A stretch of 64,000 bases of DNA, taken from Harmothoe impar (lineage: Eukaryota > Annelida > Polychaeta > Phyllodocida > Polynoidae). Location: NCBI GenBank assembly GCA_947462335.1, contig OX381714.1:17766618-17830617 (forward strand), in the 5' to 3' direction. The notes under the pieces are model-generated. The model ran no database searches. It was given only the letters and a program-made list of their open reading frames with translations, and was not told where the DNA came from. Made by a program: the position numbers and the translations under genes. Positions 24,850 to 33,958 of the stretch are shown piece after piece; the first letter of the stretch is position 1; every line of letters begins with the position of its first letter.

Positions 24850-24945
24850 ACTTGCTATTTTATGTCAAAATAATGTTGTCAGCGTTATATAATGTTTTGT
24901 CATGATAAAGAGCCATAGAGAAACGTACGTTGTGTAACGTCTTTT
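24850..24945. repeat. AACGTT-word repeat, minus orientation
   Basis: The reverse complement resembles 57955-58085: both contain a GGCTCTTTA core flanked by AACGTTAT words and a TTTTGACGTAAA-like segment. Probably a small palindromic element. Confidence 0.4.
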
Positions 24946-27029
24946 TTGTTCACTAGGTAGCACACAACAGCCTGTCAGTGCTACCACAGGAGTAAGGAAC
25001 ATGTACGAGGTTTGTCACGTGTTCAGCCACACGATATCTGATGCTGTTGACTGCACTAAATCTGATGTACTCTTTTGTAATAATGGGGGCAATAATATCA
25101 CACACAGGAATGTAATAATACAGGTATAGAGAACAGCAAAGCAATACTCATGTACTAATGAGTGCAAAGAGCCTTTCCGGGCATTAATTGAGCAAATGCA
25201 CTCATTCGCAATGCTATCATAAATGATAACACTACCAGAATCAGCAGTTGTCTGTAATATCTATAGACAAGGTAGTGCACAGAGAAAGACCAACTATTTG
25301 AATAGTTTGGGGTATCTAGATAGCTCTTCTAATGACCAATTTAGTATATCGACCATATACCTTTTGAATTGGCATAGCCTATGAACGGCGGTATGTGCCT
25401 GCCTGACTCTTGGTTGGGTTTTAAAATGTATCATCATACCTTTTGAAAGTGTGGTGGATATAGGTAGTTACCCTTTTACCACATTTCTCTAACTCTGTTA
25501 CTACAGGATCTCTTGCTTTGGCATTGATAGTTCTCCCTTGTGGTGCATATTTGTACATACAACAGTGTATCACAGTAGAAAAAGTTTAATAATTGTCACT
25601 ACATAAAGTATTTCATGCTCATTAATAATGATCTGAAGTAGTATTTCTTTTCTACCATCTTTGTTTGACATGAGTATAAAATTCTTTTCAATATTGTGCA
25701 CTCTAAAGAAAAAAGGGAAGAAGATTATTGTAATAAAATTAAGCAGATACGTTTTTTCATACTTATCCTACATTAGCTTGACAACAGTGATTTTCAGAAG
25801 TAATCAGAAGCATTGTTTAAAAAGCAATTGCTTGAAAGGAATTGTCACCGAAAGAAAATGAGCGCCAGGAACCAGCCAAAAATAAGATATTTAATTCTAC
25901 CTGTTTCTGTGTTCCTGGTTAAAATACAGACAATTTACTTTAATAGAAAACCATTGCAACTCTATCTGTGGCTGTCTCTGTGTGTCTGGAATTGTCCTGT
26001 CGCTGTGGCGTGACAGGACAATGCATAAAGTCAAAACATACATGATAAAGGCAGTGGGCCCTGCATTCTGCAAGGGACACATTGTAAATATATCCCACTT
26101 ACAACGTGACTTGGGTATATGCTTATATCTAGATATAAAGGTTGTTAAAGCATTATCAGAGTAAATAGAAGGGGACTGCCAGCATCTGTAGTAAGCTGCA
26201 ATAGTTCAGATAACCATGTCATAGCATATTTATTTGTGTAGATTAAGCGTTACACAACAGAAATGTTCATTAACAAGTTTGATGGGACTCTCCAAACCAC
26301 TTTTCCGAGTACTAGACACTCAGCTACTTTATTACAGTAACTGCATACTGGGTCTATACCCACTTATAGTAAACACAGAGCACGTGTCAGGGGTTTAATA
26401 AAGGTTCAGTGGTCACATACAATCATCAAAAGTTGTGACCAAGTTGGAACAAAAAACTACTTTGACAATGAATTCTGAACTGCAGTTTGAAATTGAATGC
26501 TAGGTTTTGATAATTCCTGGAATGGACTTTTTAAAATTTGATTGGATGGACCTTTTGCAGAGAAGCTCAAATAACTCAAAACTCAAAGAAGCTGAAAGCC
26601 TGAGATCCTGTAAATAGGTGATAGAGCAGCTCACAATACAGCCATTAGGGCAACGGTGTAATGGGGTTGGGACCGCTTCTTCCAGAAGGACAATAACACA
26701 GGACTAAGTCCAGGAGGCCATTTCACCACATAATATGGACCCCCGTATGACTCATATGGGGGGTCCGTATGTGACATATGGCGTTTTTCTGTTTCACCAC
26801 ATAATATGTGGAGATCCGTATTCAAATGTGGGGGGTCCGTATTCAAATGTGGCGTTTTTCCATTTCACCACATAATGTGGAGATCAAAAAATCTGTATAT
26901 GGTCCGTATATTTCCCCTTGAATGTGGCAGGTCTAGGGGCAGCATATAATTGAGAAAATGAAGGAAAAAGGGCCGTATGTAGGGCCGTATGTTGTAAAAG
27001 GGGTCCGCATGTTGGTTTTGGTCTTGAGG

Positions 27030-27390
27030 ACAGGTCGGAGAATGGAGTGGGGAGGTCGGGGTATGGACTAGGGAGGTCGGGGTATGGACTAGGGAGGTCG
27101 GGGTATGGACTGGGGAGGTCGTAGTATGGACTGGGGAGGTTGGGGTATGGACTGGAGAGGTCGGGGTATGGAGTGGGGAGGTTGGGGTATGGAGTGGGGA
27201 GGTCGGGGTATGGACTAGGGAGGTCGAGGTATGGAATGGGTAGGTCGTGGTATGGACTGGGGAGGTCGGGGTATGGACTGGAGAGGTCGGGGCATGGACT
27301 GGGGAGGTCGGGGTATCGACTAGGGAGGTCGGGGTATGGAATTGGGAGGTCGGGGTATCGACTTGGGAGGTTGGGGTATGTAGGGGCCAT
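27030..27390. repeat. 21-bp minisatellite, forward arm
   Basis: About 17 copies of a 21-bp unit with core GGTCGGGGTATGGACT. Because 21 is divisible by three, all six frames tend to stay open and give spurious repetitive ORFs on both strands. Confidence 0.92.
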
Positions 27391-27534
27391 GATGAAATAA
27401 GCAATGGGGATGGGTTCATCTAGTCAGGGACTGCACATTGAGGTTTTTCTCCAGTGTGGCCTGACCTGACCTGCTGGTCTCATGTCTTGTGCACTACAAC
27501 GCCCATTGGTATAGCATTTGTATTACATTTGCCT

Positions 27535-27595
27535 GCCCATTCCCTTGCCCATTCCCCTGCCCATTCCCCTGCCCATTCCCCTGCCCATTCCCCCA
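27535..27595. repeat. 12-bp minisatellite
   Basis: About five copies of CCCATTCCCCTG. Confidence 0.85.
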
Positions 27596-27769
27596 CTTGC
27601 CAGCTATCTTATTTATATTTGTGATTACATGGAAGGGGTGAGGCCTGACTTTCAATTAGACATACACATACCAACATGGATCCACAAACCTCCCCTGTGT
27701 TCAACTCATTGAAATTAGCCCGTTGGTTATATTTACTATACTGCATGAAGCAATAATGCTTAAATGCTT

Positions 27770-28045
27770 TTCCCCGACCTCCCCCTCCTTCCCTGACCTC
27801 CCCTCTCCTTTGCCCGACCTCCCTTCTCCATTTCCCGACCTCCCCTCTCCATTGCCCGACCTCCCTTCTCCATTTCCCGACCTCCCCTCTCCATTGCCCG
27901 ACCTCCCCTCTCCATTTCCCGACCTCCCCTCTCCATTGCCCGACCTCCCTTCTCCATTTCCCGAACTCCCCTCTCCATTCCCCGACCTTCCTCTCCATTC
28001 CCCGACCTCCCCTCTCCATTCCCCGACCTCTCTTCTCCATTCCCT
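27770..28045. repeat. 21-bp minisatellite, reverse arm
   Basis: About 13 copies of a 21-bp unit with core CGACCTCCCCTCTCCATT. Read on the minus strand it is the GGTCGGG unit of the forward arm, so the two arrays face each other across the element. Confidence 0.92.
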
Positions 28046-28734
28046 AACATCCAAAACAGAATGCGGACCCTCTCCAGCCTACCTCCGTATGTCTATATAT
28101 TTTATGACGTCACAGAGGGAATTCCCTAGGGGTTCCCCGGAATGTAGACTGGTTTTTGCACAATTTTACAGTTGAGCCAGGTGACTGCCGCATTCACATA
28201 TGGAAATTTTGAAAAATAGCCTCAAACATACGGACACAACACGGCAATGGTCCAGAAATGGAAAAACGATTATTTTTAAAAATGTCCGTATAAGGGCCGT
28301 ATTTGGGGGCCGTACGTTGACATATTATTCAGGATGCGGTGAAATGGCTCCCAGGAATTAAGAGTCCTTTGGACAAATCTGCCACATTCTGCGAGAAAAT
28401 GTTTGTAGTGGTTACCCTGCAAGGTCTGCCTGGAAGGCGTTTCACCGTATGTTGATGTTATAACTAACATACGGCCTTAAGATGCGGACAAAATATCACC
28501 AAAGCAAATTTTCCGTTTCCGCATACCCTCCGTATCTTTTTTTACAAAATACCAACATATGGCCCTCTTAAGATACGGACATTGTCACCTGTCCCTTTTA
28601 GAAAAATATGCAAAAACCAGTCTACATTCCGGGAAACCCCTAGGGAATTCCCTCTGTGACGTCATAATATGTAGCAACATACGGAGGTAGGCTGGGGAGG
28701 GTATATATAGGGTCTATATATGTTGGGGAAGAGA

Positions 28735-28820
28735 CAGGAGAGGTTTGGGAAGGGACAGGAGAGGTCGGGGAAGAGACAGGAGAGGTCGGAGAAGAGATAG
28801 GAAAGGTCGGGAAAGGCACC
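28735..28820. repeat. 21-bp minisatellite of element 2
   Basis: Four units with core GGTCGGGGAAGAGACAGG, the same period and GGTCGGGG core as in element 1. Confidence 0.8.
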
Positions 28821-28964
28821 CCTGTACTCTGATAGCTTTTGCCTACCAGTCTATAGGCAGATTTTCAGCTGTGTAGGGCCATTATTTACCGAGTTATGGA
28901 AGAAAAGACTCTTTTTCATGTAATTTCTCCCAAAATCCATATAATTTTTTATTTATTTTTTTAT

Positions 28965-28970
28965 CATGAA
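28965..28970. repeat. 6-bp target site duplication, left copy
   Basis: CATGAA immediately before the AGTAGTATAG terminus, repeated exactly at 38478-38483. Six-base duplications are the hallmark of Polinton/Maverick integration. Confidence 0.85.
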
Positions 28971-29425
28971 AGTAGTATAGTATGTATCGGAACGGGACTA
29001 TAGTTAAGTACTGTTTATTACTCAATCGACATGCAGCCAATCAGAGGCCTCCATTTGGTCACGTGACCGGAAGTGACCTACTTAGGGGATTAGTGGTGAC
29101 GTCACGTGACCTAGTTAGCCAATCAGAGGCCTCCATTTGGTCACGTGACCGGAAGTGACCTACTTAGGGGATTAGCGGTGCATTCTGGGTAACCCTGCAG
29201 CCAATCAGAGGCCTCCATTGGGTGACCGGAAGTGACCTACTTAGGGGATGGTGCATTCTGGGTAACCTACTGACCTACTTAGGGGACCGGAAGTGACGTC
29301 ATATGACCTAATTTAGGATCACGTGATCGGAAGTGACCTGATGAGTCACGTGACCGGAAGTGACGTCACACGACTTAATGGCCAATCGGAAGCGACCTGA
29401 TTGATCACGTGACTGGAAGAAGAAG
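28971..29425 (+). repeat. left terminal inverted repeat, transcription-factor-site array
   Basis: Contains three CCAATCAGAGG modules (29036, 29118, 29200), GTCACGTGAC palindromes (29058, 29101, 29140 and further in), many CCGGAAGTGAC, TGACGTCA at 29097 and later, and two GCATTCTGGGTAA. These match the consensus sites for NF-Y, USF/TFE-type bHLH, ETS/GABP, CREB/ATF and ZNF143. The last ~120 bp diverge from the right TIR. Confidence 0.85.
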
Positions 29426-29627
29426 AAGTTTTTTTTTTGTTTAGGATCCCGTGACTGGAAGCGACGTCGTCACATGAGTGACGCTTTAAGAGACTGCGCG
29501 ACTTACTAGTAAAAGAAGCCGTATGATAATAAAAACACAACAATATTTTCTTTTAATTTTTTTTATTTTTTTTTTCAATCTTGATAAACACTCTATTTTT
29601 GAAAAGATGCACACGCTTATTTTTTTT
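29426..29627. other. left TIR inner edge and 3' region of the polymerase gene
   Basis: AT-rich, with a minus-strand AATAAA at 29562-29567 about 60 bp after the polymerase stop, a plausible polyadenylation signal. No gene. Confidence 0.5.
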
Positions 29628-32600
29628 TCATATCTCTAAAGGACTCGTTGTCACACCGTCAGAATGCACGCGACGCTTATAATACAAGTAGCGCACGCCG
29701 TCTTTCTCTATGGTGTAGGTGACCATTTTGTTTCGCACCACTTTGAAATTTCTATTTACAGCAATGAGAGTTTTTCGTTGGCGAAGAACATCCAAGAAGG
29801 CGTCTGGTTCCTGGGGGTTTTGTTTCTTCTGTACGCCTTTTGCACTCCATTTTTTGGATTTTCTTTCACCGGTGTCGCTGACTCGATCGTAGCAAATGTA
29901 AGTCTTAGGGTTGAGACTTAGGATCCCGTCACCTTCCCACTCTGCTTTCATGAGCCCCGAAGTTCTCAGATCGTGAAGGTACCGTCTCTCACAACATCCG
30001 CCGGGCGGCGCACACCATTCTCGCACTCTTTCCGTTTTTGTCTTCACGAAAAGCTCTAAGTGCTCGTCGCACACCGCTGTCGGAAGCCACTTTCGTTTCT
30101 CTCTGAAGTACGTCTCTCTCAGGCGAGGTTTCACTAGGTCATCCAACGTGGCACCGCTGAGAGCCATGTAAAGACTGTCGGTGTCCATTTGACAAAGGGC
30201 ATAATCGCGCCGATCGACGAATCTATCCAAGAAGTCGTATGTGAACTCTAACATTTTCAACTTCGCGTACTGGTATACCATGAACCCTATCTGAATAGGG
30301 AGGTTGTTCTTGACCGTTTTCGGTTGTAGTTCGACTTCAAACAGATCGGAAGTCAACTCGGACGCCTTTTTGAAGCGCCACGAATTGGCCAATAGTTCGA
30401 ACTTCCGACTGTCAGTGTATCTCACCGCCGTGTGTTTTTCTTTGTTGCAGATTGTTTTACCGTACGTAGCGTTTCCCATTAACTTGTAACAGTCTGACAG
30501 AATTTTCTCGTTCTCGTTCACGTCGCCACGTCTTCGCGCCGCCGTCACTTCGTCCGCGAAACCGGCAAAGGAGCGTTTAGGTAGGTATTCTACCACCAGC
30601 TGCACTTTGGTGACTATCAAACCGTGCTCTAAATACCACTTGAGAAGCGGCGTTCCCAAGAGAATATTTTTTCCGTGGTAACTCCCTATCAGACATCTCT
30701 GAGGCGTGCTCAACAGCTTTTCTTCCTGCGCAAAGTCTGACATGTGAGGGCCTATGTCCGATTTTGAAACGGTCGCGTTCTTGAAAACGGGGGTCATTTC
30801 TTCGAAGTACTCTCGTAGGTGAGGCGGCGTAGTGATGTCCACTTGAACTAAACCGAACATTTTCTCCTCTTTCACAGCGGAAAGGATGTCGCTCTCGCTC
30901 ATCGCGTTTCGAGACACTTTCAAAGCGTCAACCTTCCAGCGTTGTTGGGAGGCCTTGACCCGCTCATCTCGACGCTTCATCTCTCGCCATTCGCACTCCC
31001 ACACGACGACCAGCTTGTAACCTAACGCTTTCAAGTAAGCGCTTACTCTGGTCGTTCTGTCGCGTCTCTCCTCTCTCAGTGAAGCGCACTGATATCGGTG
31101 CGACGGTATGCACTCGTGAGCGTGGAACCAACACCCGTGAAACTGGAAAACCGTATTAGAGGCCGCGTGAAATCCGTCCACGCGAATTCTCCGACAGCCT
31201 ACCGCCATCTCGCCGCCGTTCAGAGCGTGGCGCAGTTTCACGTCGCGGTCGTGCTCTACGAAGCGTAACCACTCCAAAGCGCTGTGAGAGTTTCTTTGCC
31301 TGATTTCGGGCTTGAACTCGGTCTCGGGCCGTCTCACCGCGTAATAGCCCGTGCAGTGCGCTTCGCTCATGCAGCGCAAGTACAGAGAGTTAGCGTCTAG
31401 TCCTAGGATGTGTTGGCACGGTCTCGCTTCTTCGCCGTACTTGTGCTCCCTTATCCGCGTGGTGCCCTTCTCGTGAAATCTATGGAAGATGATGGAAGGA
31501 CCGCCGACTAGATTCTCTTTGATCAGAGCGTGGAGGACGGCGTCGAACTGGGGAAACGTTGTGAATGCGTCTTCTAGGTTTTGGAAGAGGAAGCGTAAAG
31601 TCAAACCGGCGAGAGAAACTCCGTCTTTCAACATGTCGATGCCGCGATCTTGGAAAAATTTAGCGTGATTTTTCAGAGCTTCTATGAAAGGTTTCACGTC
31701 TTTGTTGTTGTAGTGGATCAAGTAGTCTTCCATAGTTTGCATCTTCTCGTCGGACCAAACTTTCTGACATGCGGCGTAGTCGGATTCGGACATTTTGACG
31801 CCCGTCAGCTCGCTGTCGAAAGCCGATCTCGGCGGCAGCGTTCTGTTTGCCAGTTTCCTGGTAGACGTCATCCATTCGTAAGGAAAGTGACCTTTCTCTT
31901 CGTTCCTGGTGAAAGCTCGCAAATAGGTCGCGTAGTTGTAACCGGGTGCCAAATAGTTGACTACGTCCAAGAAAACCGTGTGCTGTGTGTAAACCGCCAA
32001 GTATTGATTGCTTCTCTTTATGACGCTGAATTCTTGGTTTCTTCGGTCTCCGGAGGCGAAGAACGAGTGAAGGCGTATTTTGATCAGGTTCAAGTCGTAA
32101 CGCCCCGAGTTGAAGCCCACCACTGGAGCTTGACGGATGTATCTCAGAAGACGCTTCTTCAGTTGAACTAACGGGTGTCTGGTCTGAGCCGCAGCGAAGC
32201 CGCCTGGAGAAGGGGTGGTGAACGTCGCCTCCTCCAGCAGGAGAGCTTCACCTATCGCCGCATCTAACTTCGCTAACGTCGGTCGGTAAAGTTCTAGCAC
32301 AGCTTCCCCGATCGCTTTGGCGTTCTCGTTTATGTGATTTAAAACTCGGTCCAACAAGGGGTCGGAATCTGCGTCGGACGCTCTGACGAAGCAGACGGGC
32401 CCCTCCCACCCCGGAAAGTCGGATGCGACGCTAGCCGACAAAGGGACGTGATCCCACAGCAGGGACACGTGCTCCGTCGACGGTTCTTTGCACGGTCTGA
32501 AGAAAGCCTCGAAATCGAAGGCGATCTTGTAAGGGTAGATTCCGGAATGTCCGTCGGGGGGAAAAATGGAGAAGCCTGCTAGCGCTTCGAAAATCGTTCT

Positions 32601-33755
32601 CGAATTTTGGTAGATGCCACCTACGTAGCGCAACTTGACTTGTCGGCAAGAGGAAAGCTGGTTCCTGTGTCTCTTCAGCAAGAACTCGGTGGTGAACGCC
32701 GCCTTACACTTGCAACATTCGTATATGCCCGCGTACGCGTTGAAGTCCGTGACGAGAGAGACGTGCAAACCGCCTTTCGCCGTCAGGTGTAGGTTGACTT
32801 TACCTCGGGCGGCCACAGTTCTGGAAGGCGGTCTGATCAGAGTAACGCGTCTTCTCAACTTCCGCCCCGGCACTTGACGCGACGCGGTGTAAACCGCTAT
32901 TTGTACGTCAAACAAGTTCTCTAACGCGGGTAAGTCGCGGATGTTCAGACCCGGAAAGGATTCAGGTGTGGCAGCGGGACAGAACTGACGTAACAAATCT
33001 GAAGCGCGCTTGCTGGTGTTGTATAAGTGAAAGGAAATGCAGCGGAAGATGCAGAGGTTGTCCTTGTTGGGAAAATCTAACACGCCGCTTCTCTTTCCAA
33101 CTCGACCGGCCTGAGTGATCCTACCGCCTATGGGGAATTCCCCCGGTCCCATGTAAACGCAGATGTTCAAATTGGTAGGAAAAAGAACGTGCCACTTGGT
33201 GTCAGCGTCGCAAAGTTTCCGTACCTCCTCGCACGCGACGGTGTTTTGCATCTTTGAGAGGAGCTCTTCCAAAGTTTCTGAATTAGTTACAGTAGGGAGC
33301 GGTTGTATGAGAGTTGCGTTGTTCTGGGAGGCGTGGAAGTAGCGCAGTTTGCTCTTGTCTTCTCTGTGTTGTAACAGTAAGCCTACCGAGAAACCCACTT
33401 TGTATCTGAATCTTTGTGTCAAGTGAATGCGACGCATAGTATCTACAGCGTCACTCAACTCGCCGGTTGGTAGCCTGAAGTTTGTTACACTCACGCGAGT
33501 CCCGTGCATCCTGACGCCCGTTTGTATCGCAGGCCAATTCGCCGTGAACGTTTCCTCCCCGTTCGGTACAGCACATATGCGCGGAGGGACGGTCACCCCG
33601 TCCAGAGATTCGCGTCGACAAGCGCTCTTTCGGCAATCCCCTTCGCCGCATAGAGGGCAAAACTTAGCTACTACTCTACAATTTTCTACGTGTCTCTCGT
33701 GGTTGTACGCTCTTTTAAACATTTTGAAACACTTTTCGCATACGTACTGTGTCAT
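29628..33755 (-). CDS. protein-primed family B DNA polymerase (Polinton type)
   Basis: 1375 residues from the ATG at 33755 (MTQYVCEKC); an upstream GTG in the same frame is not a likely animal start. Order: Cys/His zinc finger at 4-26; an OTU-like segment DNLCIFRC at about 232-239; a second finger at 345-370; exonuclease motifs Exo I FDFEAFF (D414, E416), Exo II GFNSGRYDL (N549, D554) and Exo III YNNKD (Y682, D686); polymerase motif A LGLDANSLYL (D787); an insert with FHGCWFH (872-878) and VVWECEW (917-923), the endonuclease-like block typical of Polinton and related plasmid polymerases; motif B KLMGNATYGKT (1091-1101); motif C MDTDSLY (D1191, D1193); then AKG near 1305. Every catalytic residue is present and the frame is unbroken. 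Proteins of this family replicate linear DNA from a terminal protein. It lies 203 bp behind the PC4-like gene on the same strand. Confidence 0.95.
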   Translation of the reverse strand: MTQYVCEKCFKMFKRAYNHERHVENCRVVAKFCPLCGEGDCRKSACRRESLDGVTVPPRICAVPNGEETFTANWPAIQTGVRMHGTRVSVTNFRLPTGELSDAVDTMRRIHLTQRFRYKVGFSVGLLLQHREDKSKLRYFHASQNNATLIQPLPTVTNSETLEELLSKMQNTVACEEVRKLCDADTKWHVLFPTNLNICVYMGPGEFPIGGRITQAGRVGKRSGVLDFPNKDNLCIFRCISFHLYNTSKRASDLLRQFCPAATPESFPGLNIRDLPALENLFDVQIAVYTASRQVPGRKLRRRVTLIRPPSRTVAARGKVNLHLTAKGGLHVSLVTDFNAYAGIYECCKCKAAFTTEFLLKRHRNQLSSCRQVKLRYVGGIYQNSRTIFEALAGFSIFPPDGHSGIYPYKIAFDFEAFFRPCKEPSTEHVSLLWDHVPLSASVASDFPGWEGPVCFVRASDADSDPLLDRVLNHINENAKAIGEAVLELYRPTLAKLDAAIGEALLLEEATFTTPSPGGFAAAQTRHPLVQLKKRLLRYIRQAPVVGFNSGRYDLNLIKIRLHSFFASGDRRNQEFSVIKRSNQYLAVYTQHTVFLDVVNYLAPGYNYATYLRAFTRNEEKGHFPYEWMTSTRKLANRTLPPRSAFDSELTGVKMSESDYAACQKVWSDEKMQTMEDYLIHYNNKDVKPFIEALKNHAKFFQDRGIDMLKDGVSLAGLTLRFLFQNLEDAFTTFPQFDAVLHALIKENLVGGPSIIFHRFHEKGTTRIREHKYGEEARPCQHILGLDANSLYLRCMSEAHCTGYYAVRRPETEFKPEIRQRNSHSALEWLRFVEHDRDVKLRHALNGGEMAVGCRRIRVDGFHAASNTVFQFHGCWFHAHECIPSHRYQCASLREERRDRTTRVSAYLKALGYKLVVVWECEWREMKRRDERVKASQQRWKVDALKVSRNAMSESDILSAVKEEKMFGLVQVDITTPPHLREYFEEMTPVFKNATVSKSDIGPHMSDFAQEEKLLSTPQRCLIGSYHGKNILLGTPLLKWYLEHGLIVTKVQLVVEYLPKRSFAGFADEVTAARRRGDVNENEKILSDCYKLMGNATYGKTICNKEKHTAVRYTDSRKFELLANSWRFKKASELTSDLFEVELQPKTVKNNLPIQIGFMVYQYAKLKMLEFTYDFLDRFVDRRDYALCQMDTDSLYMALSGATLDDLVKPRLRETYFREKRKWLPTAVCDEHLELFVKTKTERVREWCAPPGGCCERRYLHDLRTSGLMKAEWEGDGILSLNPKTYICYDRVSDTGERKSKKWSAKGVQKKQNPQEPDAFLDVLRQRKTLIAVNRNFKVVRNKMVTYTIEKDGVRYLYYKRRVHSDGVTTSPLEI

Positions 33756-33767
33756 GTTTTTTTTCAC

Positions 33768-33958
33768 TCGGTTACCAACTACTTAGCCGTCTAACTATCT
33801 ATCTATCTATCTAGCCATCTATCAATCTGTCGTCTATGTAACTATCTTTCTGTCTGCTGTCTGTGTATCCGTCTGTCTGTCTGTCTGTCTGTCTGTCTCA
33901 TACAGCGTACGTCAAACGCTGTGTGTGTGTGTGTGCGCGCGTGAGCGTTGAGCGTCTC
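33768..33958. repeat. microsatellite-rich intergenic spacer
   Basis: Contains TATC and GTCT tetranucleotide runs (about 33795-33900) and a GT run at 33921-33934, between the stop of the PC4-like gene and the start of the polymerase gene. No clear TATA box is visible, so the two genes could share a transcript or the polymerase could use a TATA-less promoter. Confidence 0.7.

Larger units (their letters stand above)
21100..26709. repeat. segmental duplication, copy B (partner at 5040-10440)
   Basis: Colinear with copy A. The last 70 bp (26640-26709) match 10205-10290. The homology resumes only in a 60-bp island at 28350-28410 and again after 39846, so copy A supplies the pre-insertion structure for the two elements inserted here. 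No gene is visible. A GC-rich hairpin lies at 22640-22860 and an AACGTT-rich repeat at 24850-24945. Confidence 0.75.
26710..28354. mobile_element. palindromic CCGTATG-word element 1, with minisatellites
   Basis: The ends are inverted copies containing GGAGGCCATTTCACC and GGTGAAATGGCTCCC. CCGTATG, ATACGG and related words recur in both orientations near the ends. Inside are inversely oriented 21-bp minisatellites (27030-27390 and 27770-28045). Comparison with 10205-10350 places the insertion in duplication copy B. CCAGGA occurs at both edges and may be a target duplication or part of the TIR. The long ORFs inside are minisatellite artefacts. The transposon class is unknown. Confidence 0.7.

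Noticed and set aside
26865..28175. Long repetitive ORFs on both strands (up to 184 aa, for example His-Thr-Pro-Thr-Ser-Pro and Gly-Arg-Ser-Gly repeats)
   Set aside because: Products of 21-bp minisatellites, whose period is divisible by three; open in several frames at once and without any domain.
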